Shown piece after piece: positions 1 through 7,518 of a stretch of 39,001 nucleotides of DNA. The first letter of the stretch is position 1. Every line of letters starts with the position of its first letter. This stretch comes from an uncultured Rubripirellula sp. (lineage in GTDB: Bacteria > Planctomycetota > Planctomycetia > Pirellulales > Pirellulaceae). The DNA is taken from assembly GCA_938045805.1 (NCBI GenBank), contig CALIBL010000078.1:1-39001 (forward strand). Reading direction: 5' to 3'. The position numbers were made by a program, and so were the translations under genes. The notes under the pieces are model-generated. The model was not told where the DNA came from and searched no databases. It saw only the letters and a program-made list of their open reading frames with translations.

Positions 1-134
1 AACCATGGACCCTCCTTTGATTCAGAAAGTAGATCCGTGTCACGAAGTTTCCCTGATTGAACTCCCTTCTGAACCTGATCCCACTTGAAGGGACCATGAA
101 TCTTCTCGCCACGCTTCACGAAGTAGTTTTCCAT
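1..134 (-). CDS. GYF_2-domain protein, N-terminal part (runs off window)
   Basis: A short open frame starts at the ATG complementary to 132-134 and continues past the left edge, so only about 44 residues are visible. The translation begins MENYFVKRGEKIHGPF and continues with a Q/L-rich helix and a downstream GPW. This is the pattern of the GYF_2 (DUF4339-like) domain: an aromatic start, a GPF/GPY turn, a helix, then a G-x-L-x-x-x-D-L segment and a tryptophan. In planctomycetes this domain is often found at the N terminus of membrane proteins, where it is thought to mediate protein contacts. The rest of the protein cannot be seen, so its role is unknown. Confidence 0.6.
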   Translation of the reverse strand, partial: MENYFVKRGEKIHGPFKWDQVQKGVQSGKLRDTDLLSESKEGPW

Positions 135-340
135 TATTTGTGGTCTGCCTCTGTCGTCGAGATGCTCACCGCAAATAATGAGCGAATTGTCTTGGGCTCC
201 GCGCGAAGTTCGGTGGGTACCTTACCACGCGAAAAGACCTCAAACAAACGAATAGGGGCTAACCACTTTTTAACACGCACCAGTATTGGGTCGATGTGGC
301 TCTGCTTACTTATTCACGAAGGGCTCCATCGCTTCGCCTT
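135..340. other. Intergenic region upstream of the GYF_2 gene
   Basis: This stretch lies between the start of the GYF_2 gene and the stop of the coiled-coil gene, both on the minus strand. I see no convincing gene, RNA or terminator in it. It presumably carries the promoter of the truncated gene. Confidence 0.4.
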
Positions 341-757
341 CTAACGCTGTGACTTGAGACGCTGGACGTCAGCTTGGACGCTTGACAATCGCTGATCAAG
401 TCGATCAATGTCTCGCTCGAGGTTAAGTTGATTGAATCCACCAATTTTCGTCTCCAGTCTTCCGACACGACTTCCCATTGAGCGGGCATCATTCTTCAGC
501 TTGGTGAGGTCTTGTTGCAGAGATCGTGAGGAGCCAGTCGGTGAGGACTGCATATCACGTTCTAGTCGACTCATTCGCAGTTTGAATGCACTGAGTTCCG
601 CGGTTTGGCTCGTAAGCCTCCGCTCGAGGGATTCAATTTGGAGAAGCAATTGCTGGTTCGACTGGTCATCGGGCGAAGCCGACGCGATGGGTTCTTCACT
701 GTAAATCGCGAGAAAAAATACGCAAATGATCACCGTCATCGCTGCACGAGCTGGCAT
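341..757 (-). CDS. Secreted coiled-coil protein of unknown function
   Basis: The protein is about 138 residues from the ATG at 757, which is preceded at a normal distance by a GGAGAG ribosome binding site; this start is preferred over a GTG ten codons upstream. Residues 1-28 form a signal peptide (basic start, hydrophobic core VIICVFFLAIY, then small residues). The remainder is almost entirely a heptad-like coiled coil rich in L, E, R, Q and S (LLLQIESLERRL, LKLRMSRLERDM, LDQRLSSVQADVQRLKSQ), resembling the periplasmic coiled-coil stalks of envelope proteins. It has no catalytic motif. I do not recognise a family. Function is unknown; a structural or trimerising envelope protein is the best guess. 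Confidence 0.65.
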   Translation of the reverse strand: MPARAAMTVIICVFFLAIYSEEPIASASPDDQSNQQLLLQIESLERRLTSQTAELSAFKLRMSRLERDMQSSPTGSSRSLQQDLTKLKNDARSMGSRVGRLETKIGGFNQLNLERDIDRLDQRLSSVQADVQRLKSQR

Positions 758-1195
758 GCTACTCTCCGATTGAATGGGCCAAGACACGGAATGTTTGAAG
801 TTGTTTTGTCAGACAGTAATGTTGTGAATCATATCACCAACTTCAAATGAAAGGGTTTCAAAGACCTCGCTGCGCTCAAGGTTACCAATCTCCGGGGGGA
901 AGGATACCACGATGGTTCCGTTGCTAGCAACGTCGCTCGTGCTGGGTCAAGTCTTGGCTGTTCGTTTGTGTGTCCTCGTACAGGCGACCGCTACATCAAT
1001 ATCAATGGTCTGACTTTTTATTGCGAGCAAAGAGATCTATTTGGCGGACAAAGGACGTTGGCGGTTGATGGGGTTCGCAGCGTCTTGACTCCGCATGAAG
1101 TAATTTCGTATTCCAATTGGATAGCCGTCGCTGCTCCCACCTAGTGACCGGCTTGATAGCATTTTGGCGTGGCTTTGGACATGAAGGTCGATCGG
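758..1195. other. Divergent intergenic region with an unexplained open frame
   Basis: This region separates the coiled-coil gene (minus) from the glycosyltransferase (plus) and must contain both promoters, though I cannot place them with confidence. On the plus strand, 851-1144 is open for 97 codons without any early start codon; a GTG at 968 would give a protein of only about 58 residues. No RNA gene or terminator was recognised. Confidence 0.35.
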
Positions 1196-2533
1196 ATGAC
1201 ATCGCAGCCTGAAGTAACGATTATCGTGACGTCTTATAACCGTCGCTCTAGTCTCGAAAGATGCTTACTTTCCTTGGCTCGACAGGCTGGCTTGCCGGCA
1301 GCAGCATATGAGGTGGTTGTGGCCGATGATGGTTCGTCGGATGGCTCAAACGAGATGGTTCGATCTCTATCGATGGATCTTCCTTATCGCTTGAGGGTCG
1401 TCACGCAGGTTCACAACGGTTATCAAAAAGCGCGGATCATGAATCGTGCGCTGCTGATGTCCGAGGGTCAGTATCTGCTTCTGACCGACGCCGATTGTAT
1501 CTTTAGGGCGGACTATGTCCGAACGCAATTAGCAGATCGCCAGTCAGGGACTGCTTGGGCCGGTGACTGCATTCGTTTATCCAAAGATGACTCAGAAAGG
1601 ATCACGAAGGATTCGATCATTTCCGGTTATTTCATGAGTTTGGTTCCGACGCGGTTACCCCAAGAACTTAGAACTAGACACCATAAAAATCTGTTTTATG
1701 CCCTGATCAAACACCCCTCAAAACCCAAACTGGTTGGCTGGAACGTAGCGGTTTGGGCGAAGGACTTGTTTGCAATCAATGGGTTTGATGAAAACTTTGT
1801 CGGGTGGGGCTGTGAAGATGACGACCTTGCCATGCGATTGCGTCAAAGCGGAGTACGGATTAAGTCCAACGCATCTCGTAATTACGGTTATCATCTTTGG
1901 CACGAAGTTGATCCAACGGCACCTGTCAATTGGTGTGACGGGGCGAATGTCCCCTACTTGCTTCGACCAATGGTTTTTCAACGCTGTTTGAATGGAATTG
2001 AGAAACGGGGAATTGATGATCTTTCAATTTGCATTTCCGCCGATCGGGCCAAGGTTACCTCTAGTGAGTTAAGAATCGTTGATGAGATTGCACGACGCTT
2101 GGGTCAAGTTCCCGGTGATCTTGGTAGCAGTAACGTCAGTGAGGCGGAATTAGAAGTGCGATTTGGGGACAGTCGGGTTTCAGCAAGTTGGTCTTCGGTG
2201 AATCGTATTCAGGTATTGTTAGATGGTCAAAGTGTGCGACCAACGCGTGTAAGGCCGCATTTGGTGATAGACACCGCTAATTGTTCGGCAACGAGCGAGA
2301 CTCCCAAGTTGCGTGTTTTCAATCCAAATGCGGGTGATGATTGTATTGGCTCCGAAAATGAGTCGGCAATCACACAGCCGCAACCGTGGCAAATTGCCGA
2401 TTGGCTAATCGAAGAGATCGAGAACGCGATTAACGGTGACAGGCTTGCTGCCAAAGACTTGCTTCAACCGGAAAATGGGGGCGATGCCGAGCGGAATCAG
2501 ATTCCAATCGGACATCGCCGACAGGCCGCCTAA
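1196..2533 (+). CDS. Family 2 glycosyltransferase with galactosyltransferase C-terminal module
   Basis: The protein transfers a sugar from a nucleotide-sugar donor to a glycan acceptor, probably in surface polysaccharide synthesis. From the ATG at 1196 (AAGG eight bases upstream; GTG 1169 and ATG 1181 are alternatives) it has about 445 residues. The GT-A fold starts at once (VTIIVTSYNRRSSLERCLLSL), followed by the DDGSSDGS nucleotide-binding motif and the DAD metal motif (LLLTDADCIF). The block NGFDENFVGWGCEDDDLAMRL is the hallmark of the Glyco_transf_7C acceptor/galactosyltransferase domain, with its ED pair. About 200 C-terminal residues after that block match nothing I know. The gene stands alone and is followed by an intrinsic terminator. 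Donor and acceptor cannot be told from sequence. Confidence 0.88.
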   Translation: MTSQPEVTIIVTSYNRRSSLERCLLSLARQAGLPAAAYEVVVADDGSSDGSNEMVRSLSMDLPYRLRVVTQVHNGYQKARIMNRALLMSEGQYLLLTDADCIFRADYVRTQLADRQSGTAWAGDCIRLSKDDSERITKDSIISGYFMSLVPTRLPQELRTRHHKNLFYALIKHPSKPKLVGWNVAVWAKDLFAINGFDENFVGWGCEDDDLAMRLRQSGVRIKSNASRNYGYHLWHEVDPTAPVNWCDGANVPYLLRPMVFQRCLNGIEKRGIDDLSICISADRAKVTSSELRIVDEIARRLGQVPGDLGSSNVSEAELEVRFGDSRVSASWSSVNRIQVLLDGQSVRPTRVRPHLVIDTANCSATSETPKLRVFNPNAGDDCIGSENESAITQPQPWQIADWLIEEIENAINGDRLAAKDLLQPENGGDAERNQIPIGHRRQAA

Positions 2534-2554
2534 GAGTTGTCAAGCACGTTGAAT

Positions 2555-2575
2555 CCAAACCGAGGTTTGGTTTTT
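2555..2575 (+). terminator. Intrinsic terminator of the glycosyltransferase gene
   Basis: CCAAAC and GTTTGG form a perfect six-base stem closed by a CGAG tetraloop and followed directly by TTTTT on the plus strand, 22 bases after the glycosyltransferase stop codon. Confidence 0.85.
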
Positions 2576-2705
2576 CATGACGTTCAAGCTATTTGTTTGC
2601 CGTCCATAGCCTTCCATGCTGCTGGTTGCGGTAACGCTCCGAAGCAGCGAGTCGGATGATTCACGTCCAGCACCATTGGGAGACAGATTTCTGATGAAGC
2701 GTTAT

Positions 2706-5054
2706 CTAAAGTAAACCTATCGTCTGTCGAGCCGCCTCTGAAGGCGCTAATGCGGTGTAAGCAATACCTGAGATAACCTTCGTGATGTGATGATCCACTT
2801 CAGATGGTTTAGTCCAAAGCTCACCGACTGCAGTTGTGACATAAGCACTAAAGGTTCGGTGCCCCGTCCCAGGTCGCTCACCAATCAGATGCACAATCGT
2901 CCTCTTTCCCGGCAACTCGCGAAATAATGTTGTTCCGATCTGATAGCCCGCTCGAACGCGCCCGGACCTTATAAGTAAGTATTCTTCCGAAAGTGATTTT
3001 CCGATGCTGGTCAAACCACTTGTCAACTCCGCTAAGTATTCTGCTAGTTGTCCTTCTTCTTGGATCGCTAAGGCGTTGAGTCCATCAGAGATGACTAACT
3101 GCACTTCAAACCTTCCCTGTTGATGATCGCGGAGTCCCAGTACTTTACCCGCTGAACGTAAACTCAACGTTTCCCCTTGGGTGGGATGCAGAATGTAGTC
3201 TTCGCGGTCGATCGCAGCGGTTTCTAACGGGATGACATTGGGTAGGTTCCGCATGAAATCATTCCGAAGCTCCGCCCAAATACTTTTCTTTCCATCTTCG
3301 TAGATTCGATCCACATCACTTTTGAGCACGCTCGCAAGATCCGATGGTCTTTCTCCGTAATTTTGAGCGATGAATACTCCCCGTTGACGCACTTGCGCGA
3401 TTTTCTCAAGCCCCTCTTCTCGGATGACTTGCTCCGGACGCGAATCACCCTTTGCGCGACGGTAATTGAGGTAGACCCAGGTTGGATCACCGAAGTGAGC
3501 CGTGGGGTGTCCATCCTCGTCAATGATTTCCAGACGCTTGAAGAATTCCCAGATGGGGTCATTCACCTTCAGGTCAAATTTCTCACGAAGACGAACGTGA
3601 TCCTGATAAGCGGTTGTTAGATAACCCAACATTGGGTCGATTTTTGTCGGTAATGCCATTAGATAGGCTGGGCAGGCCGGAATCACCTGCTCGAGGCACC
3701 AATCCAAGTCATCGAGTGACACATCCATGTGCAGCGTTGAGCAAACATCGAGCCCGATACAAAGTCCATGAAGCTTGCCCATAAAAATGTCTTCGAGGCA
3801 ACAACGAACCAATTGCTCACGCGTTCGAAAAACCTCAGGCCCAATGAAACCCGCAACATCATTCAGATGCACCCATGGATCGGGTTGAATTCCAGTAACG
3901 GGATTGGATGTGCCAGCTGTACCTGAGTCTTTTGAGGTTTCTGTGTTTGTTGTTGTGCTACTCGCCTTGCCCACACGTTCTTTGAGGGACCTCGCAAGCC
4001 CGTACTTTCTTGATTCGTGCAACACCATGTCGAAGCCGTATCCATGGCCGTTGGTGTAGTCTGCGCCTTGCCCTGTCTCAAAATACATGCCGTAGCGGCC
4101 GACACGTTTTGATGCGTAACGGGAAAGATCTTTCGTGCTTGTGTCGAAGGTTTGATTGGCTGACTCGCATCCGCCTATACTCTGGAAATACAACTCGGTG
4201 CTTCCCGCATCGCGCTGTTCTACCTCGTCCTGTATATCAATATGCGACAAAACACAGTGAGGCATCAGACTGTCTATCTCGAAGGTAACGAGTAAATCTT
4301 GCAAAGCTCGCTCAACCTTCACTACGGACTTTGGATCACTCGAAACTGGGTTTGTGCCGAGCAACATGTCACCGACCGCATAAGCCCATCCATCGAAAAC
4401 CTGCCAGACAATGTCATCGGGATGATCAGTGGGCGAGTTGGGTTGGATCCTTGCCCCGAGATAGCCTTCGGCTCCCAGATTTGTTCCCGATAGTGGGTTG
4501 AAGATCTTTGATCCGACGGATATCAGTTCTTCGTTGCTCATTAACTTGCTGACACAGCCAATTACATCGCTCGTCAAGTCCGGCATCAAACCTTTTATCT
4601 CTTTTGCGGTACCGCCGAGCAGTTTTGACTTCAACTCGCTAAGCGTCCAGTCCCTTTGATCACGCTGATTACGAACAACTCTTATCCCTTCGTGGTAGAC
4701 CTCGTCCTGATGCGGAGCGTGGGCATCGATTTCTCCGAGTGTGGTTCTGCTCAGTAACTCCCTCGCCAAATCACGAGTTCTGTCGTCGACCGCGGCAAGG
4801 CCCAACGCCTCGTCCCCTTCCTTGTACTCATTTGCCGCACCTATGAGTTTTAGGTAAAGCGTGGACTCGAAGGAGCCATTGATCCTGATGACATAAGAGA
4901 TGAGATTCTCGTCGGGATGGATTGATTCGATGCGAACCGAATTGAGTGCCGGAACCTTGGTTCCTTCCGCGAGAGCATCGGTACGCGGTGCGCCTAGTGT
5001 GGCGACTACAGTACTAGCCAAACCGTTTGATAAAAAGGATCGTCGATTGAACAT
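2706..5054 (-). CDS. eutBC: Tat-signal ethanolamine ammonia-lyase, EutB-EutC fusion
   Basis: This adenosylcobalamin-dependent lyase converts ethanolamine to acetaldehyde and ammonia. From the ATG at 5054 (a TTG four codons earlier is possible) it has 782 residues. Residues 1-30 form a twin-arginine signal: NRRSFLSNG, a hydrophobic stretch, and DALA before a likely cleavage site. Residues about 51-531 are the large subunit EutB. The active-site residues known from E. coli EutB are all present: R and Q of GARIQP (202, 204), N of GTNP (235), S of YFQSIGG (292), E of YFETGQG (326), F of GFIGPE (403) and D of GLDVCST (436). An inserted Ser/Thr-rich segment lies at about 362-394. Residues about 576-782 are the small subunit EutC (LVISDGLNA, SGRVRAGYQIG, LIGERPGTG). 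The fusion, and export of an enzyme that is normally cytoplasmic, are both unusual. No eutA reactivase or other eut gene is near. Confidence 0.92.
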   Translation of the reverse strand: MFNRRSFLSNGLASTVVATLGAPRTDALAEGTKVPALNSVRIESIHPDENLISYVIRINGSFESTLYLKLIGAANEYKEGDEALGLAAVDDRTRDLARELLSRTTLGEIDAHAPHQDEVYHEGIRVVRNQRDQRDWTLSELKSKLLGGTAKEIKGLMPDLTSDVIGCVSKLMSNEELISVGSKIFNPLSGTNLGAEGYLGARIQPNSPTDHPDDIVWQVFDGWAYAVGDMLLGTNPVSSDPKSVVKVERALQDLLVTFEIDSLMPHCVLSHIDIQDEVEQRDAGSTELYFQSIGGCESANQTFDTSTKDLSRYASKRVGRYGMYFETGQGADYTNGHGYGFDMVLHESRKYGLARSLKERVGKASSTTTNTETSKDSGTAGTSNPVTGIQPDPWVHLNDVAGFIGPEVFRTREQLVRCCLEDIFMGKLHGLCIGLDVCSTLHMDVSLDDLDWCLEQVIPACPAYLMALPTKIDPMLGYLTTAYQDHVRLREKFDLKVNDPIWEFFKRLEIIDEDGHPTAHFGDPTWVYLNYRRAKGDSRPEQVIREEGLEKIAQVRQRGVFIAQNYGERPSDLASVLKSDVDRIYEDGKKSIWAELRNDFMRNLPNVIPLETAAIDREDYILHPTQGETLSLRSAGKVLGLRDHQQGRFEVQLVISDGLNALAIQEEGQLAEYLAELTSGLTSIGKSLSEEYLLIRSGRVRAGYQIGTTLFRELPGKRTIVHLIGERPGTGHRTFSAYVTTAVGELWTKPSEVDHHITKVISGIAYTALAPSEAARQTIGLL

Positions 5055-5378
5055 GAGGACAACCAATCTACGGACTGAATGATTTTAAATGTCATTGTCA
5101 AAGCAGTGAGGTGCGTCCTCTACGATGGATACCGATGCCGAGGTCAACGTCGACACCGAGACCTTGCGGGTTTAGAACGGATTCTTGGATTCGTCACCCG
5201 CCCAAATGGTATTGCCAACGCGTTTGCCTAGAGGACGGACTGCGTCGTTAGGTCGAATTTTACCCTGCGCGATGACGCTTGGACACGTTAAAGAGCGTTT
5301 TTATGTGAGACAAGTAATCATCTGCATGTGTCTCATCAAAGCTGATGAATCGGGTGTTTCCGAGTTGATCCAGCGCAT
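5055..5378 (-). promoter_or_regulatory. Upstream region of eutBC
   Basis: No gene is supported here. The terminator of the amt gene lies just upstream, so eutBC must be transcribed from its own promoter inside this stretch. A TTGACA hexamer on the minus strand at about 5096-5101 could be a -35 element, but no good -10 is found at the right distance. I looked for the conserved 3' box of the cobalamin riboswitch on the minus strand and did not find it. Confidence 0.3.
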
Positions 5379-5428
5379 AAAAAAACCAGGCTTGAGATCG
5401 CGAGGCGGACGCTTTCCCAAACCTGGTG
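5379..5428 (-). terminator. Intrinsic terminator of the amt gene
   Basis: Read on the minus strand, ACCAGG (5427-5422) pairs with CCTGGT (5390-5385), extended by TTG/CAA beyond one mismatch, and the descending arm is followed by a run of T residues (the A tract at 5379-5385). It lies about 160 bases past the amt stop codon and isolates amt from eutBC. Confidence 0.7.
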
Positions 5429-5510
5429 CTTCTGGCCCAGGCAAGAGCCGAGAAGATCTACGATCAAAATTTGGTGCGTTCAAACCAAATGGTTTTGTGC
5501 CCACCCACCC

Positions 5511-5546
5511 CCGTCACCTTGATGATCTGCCTGTGATCGGTGACGG
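5511..5546. repeat. Perfect 8-bp inverted repeat after amt
   Basis: CCGTCACC (5511-5518) and GGTGACGG (5539-5546) are perfect inverted copies around a 20-base spacer, about 40 bases beyond the amt stop. There is no T tract, so it may be an mRNA 3'-end stabilising hairpin or a protein binding site rather than a terminator by itself. Confidence 0.5.
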
Positions 5547-5587
5547 CGTTTCTCAATCGAGATCAAGGTCTCGCTAACATGCCCTGC

Positions 5588-7042
5588 TTAGGCAGGAGTA
5601 GGAACCGTATCTGCTGGGTAAGCAGCCATTCCGTGCTCGGAGATGTCGAGCCCAACGGTTTCCTCTTCGACGCTGACGCGTACACCGAAGGCTGCTTTCA
5701 GAGCTCCGAAAACAACCGCAGAGAAGACAAACCCGAAGGCACCGATGGCAAGAGTTCCGATGGTTTGTGTCACCAAGCTGTGACCACCAAAGGAGAAGAG
5801 CCCGACTGCGACGGTACCCCATACTCCACATGTTCCGTGAACTGATACAGCACCGACTGGGTCGTCGATCTTGAGCTTCTCTAGTGCGAGAATGGAAACC
5901 ACCACGAGTACTCCAGCGACGAGTCCGATCACAATCGCTGAACCTTCGCCTACGACGTCAGCACCGGCGGTGATACCTACCAAGCCAGCAAGAATACCGT
6001 TCAGTGCCATCGAGACGTCAGGGCGAGATAGAACTGCATAGGAGGTGATGATCGAGGCAACTGCACCTGCACAAGCTGCAAGGCTCGTCGTCACGAAGAC
6101 GTACGAAACTGCTTTTGGGTCAGCGGACAATGCCGAACCGCCGTTGAAGCCGAACCAACCCAACCATAGGAGGAAAACACCAATCGCTGCGAGCGGCATG
6201 CTGTGTCCCGCAATGGTTTGAGAGCCGGAAGCGGTGAACTTACCAGTTCTTGGGCCTAAGATGAGAGCACATGCGAGAGCAGCGAAGCCACCGAAGGCAT
6301 GAACCACACTGGAACCAGCGAAGTCATAGAAGCCCATCTGATCTAACCATCCGCCACCCCACTTCCAGCTGCCAGTGATTGGGTAAGCGAATCCAACAAG
6401 GATCATCGAGAACAGCATGAAAACAGGTAGTTTGACGCGTTCAGCAACTGCACCCGATACGATCGTTGCGGCGGTCGCAGCAAACATCGCTTGGAAGATG
6501 AAGTCCCCCCACCAAGTGTACCCAGCGTTGTAAGCTTCAGTCGTCATCGAAGCATCGTTGAGGCTCTGTCCGAACCAACTGCCCATGGCGAAGTATCCGT
6601 TGAAATCTCCGGGATACATCGCATTGAAACCCCAGAATGCGTACAACAGCACCCCAGTGCAGACAATCCAGACATTTTTGAAGATGATATTCACCGCGTT
6701 CTTCTTCTGAGTCAGGCCTGACTCTAGCGTGGTGAATCCTAGGTGCATGATGAACACCAAGGCTGCTGAGATGCAGATCCAAAGATTGTTCACGGTGAAG
6801 GTGGAGTAACCTTCGGACGCGATATACTCTTCAGAGGAATAAGCGTCTTCTCCCGCCGCCGCAACCTCCTCAACAACCGCAACCTCCTCAACAGCCTCTG
6901 TCGCCGTAGCCGTCTCTTCGACTGCCGCGGCAGGTGCTGCTTCTTCCTGTGCCATCACGTTCCCGCTGAGTGTGACAGCGAAAACCGCCATCAGAGCGAG
7001 ACCCCAAAATGTGCCGGTGCACATGTCCCAACTAAACTTCAT
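5588..7042 (-). CDS. amt: Ammonium transporter (Amt family)
   Basis: This is an inner-membrane ammonium channel of 484 residues. Residues 1-31 are a signal peptide ending in NVMAQ, as in E. coli AmtB. The two channel histidines are present: H248 in DFAGSSVVH and H402 in VSVHGTCG. The typical Amt blocks FGFNGG, SGAVAER and the cytoplasmic tail motif ISEHGMAAYP, which contacts the GlnK/GlnB regulator, are also seen. The oddity is residues 32-75: about 45 Ala/Glu/Val-rich, strongly acidic residues placed between the signal peptide and the first transmembrane helix, partly made by an 18-bp tandem duplication. That segment should lie outside the membrane. The start is the ATG at 7042, preceded by GAAGGGA. 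No glnK is adjacent; the next gene downstream is eutBC, an ammonia-producing enzyme. Confidence 0.95.
   Translation of the reverse strand: MKFSWDMCTGTFWGLALMAVFAVTLSGNVMAQEEAAPAAAVEETATATEAVEEVAVVEEVAAAGEDAYSSEEYIASEGYSTFTVNNLWICISAALVFIMHLGFTTLESGLTQKKNAVNIIFKNVWIVCTGVLLYAFWGFNAMYPGDFNGYFAMGSWFGQSLNDASMTTEAYNAGYTWWGDFIFQAMFAATAATIVSGAVAERVKLPVFMLFSMILVGFAYPITGSWKWGGGWLDQMGFYDFAGSSVVHAFGGFAALACALILGPRTGKFTASGSQTIAGHSMPLAAIGVFLLWLGWFGFNGGSALSADPKAVSYVFVTTSLAACAGAVASIITSYAVLSRPDVSMALNGILAGLVGITAGADVVGEGSAIVIGLVAGVLVVVSILALEKLKIDDPVGAVSVHGTCGVWGTVAVGLFSFGGHSLVTQTIGTLAIGAFGFVFSAVVFGALKAAFGVRVSVEEETVGLDISEHGMAAYPADTVPTPA
6861..6896. repeat. 18-bp tandem repeat inside amt
   Basis: Two direct copies of an 18-base unit (6861-6878 and 6879-6896, one mismatch) encode the VEEV-type acidic repeats in the extracytoplasmic N-terminal extension of the Amt protein. 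Confidence 0.8.
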
Positions 7043-7216
7043 TTCAATCCCTTCTCGTGGAGGTGATCTATCAGCGGGATGGCCTCGGAACGACCGAGAA
7101 CTACCATCGATGAATCAACTCATCTCGCTTGTGAACCACCTTCGCTTTGCCCGGGCCGTTTAAACGCCTGTTGTTGATCGAAGTGCACACAAGGATGCGT
7201 CCGCTGCGTGAACACG

Positions 7217-7233
7217 TGGCACAGTGCGCGCCA
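7217..7233 (-). promoter_or_regulatory. Possible sigma-54 promoter for amt
   Basis: On the minus strand the bases read TGGCGCG, four bases, then GTGCC. GG and GC are ten bases apart as in -24/-12 promoters (consensus TGGCACG-N4-TTGCW), with two mismatches. It lies about 175 bases upstream of the amt start. Amt genes in many bacteria are under NtrC/sigma-54 control, which makes the position plausible, but no paired NtrC site is evident. Confidence 0.3.
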
Positions 7234-7396
7234 AAACAAGAGGGGGATTCTCTTTTTAGTCCGCAAGTAATTGATGGCAATGGACTTATGGTCTTTAGAA
7301 AAAATTTGGATTTTGCCTGATTGCCGAGCAGGAACCCGAAACTGCATAACTTTCTGCGCGTTCCCGATGCAGGTGCCAATTGTTGAGGCACGACCT

Positions 7397-7415
7397 TTGC
7401 CCAATTAATGGGCAA
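7397..7415. repeat. Perfect 7-bp palindrome (operator-like)
   Basis: TTGCCCA and TGGGCAA flank a five-base ATTAA core. The left half overlaps a plus-strand sigma-54-like match at 7386-7401. It lies downstream of the sua5 terminator and far upstream of amt, and could be a regulator site; nothing further can be said. Confidence 0.45.
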
Positions 7416-7423
7416 GTGCGAAT

Positions 7424-7443
7424 AAAACAGGCAGGCCTGTTTT
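7424..7443 (-). terminator. Intrinsic terminator of sua5
   Basis: AAAACAGG and CCTGTTTT form a perfect eight-base stem around a four-base loop, with the T run continuing on the minus strand. It sits about 75 bases after the sua5 stop codon. The symmetric A/T flanks would also let it work in the other direction. Confidence 0.7.
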
Positions 7444-7518
7444 CCCGCCTGATCAACCTTGAGTCTGTGGAGATAGAATCAAAGGAGTTGCTGCGTTGAC
7501 TTTGGCTATGCATGGGTT

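Noticed and set aside
5185..5577. Plus-strand open frame of 130 codons between eutBC and amt
   Set aside because: It runs through the amt terminator and the inverted repeat at 5511-5546, and its Arg/Pro/Gly-rich translation matches no family.
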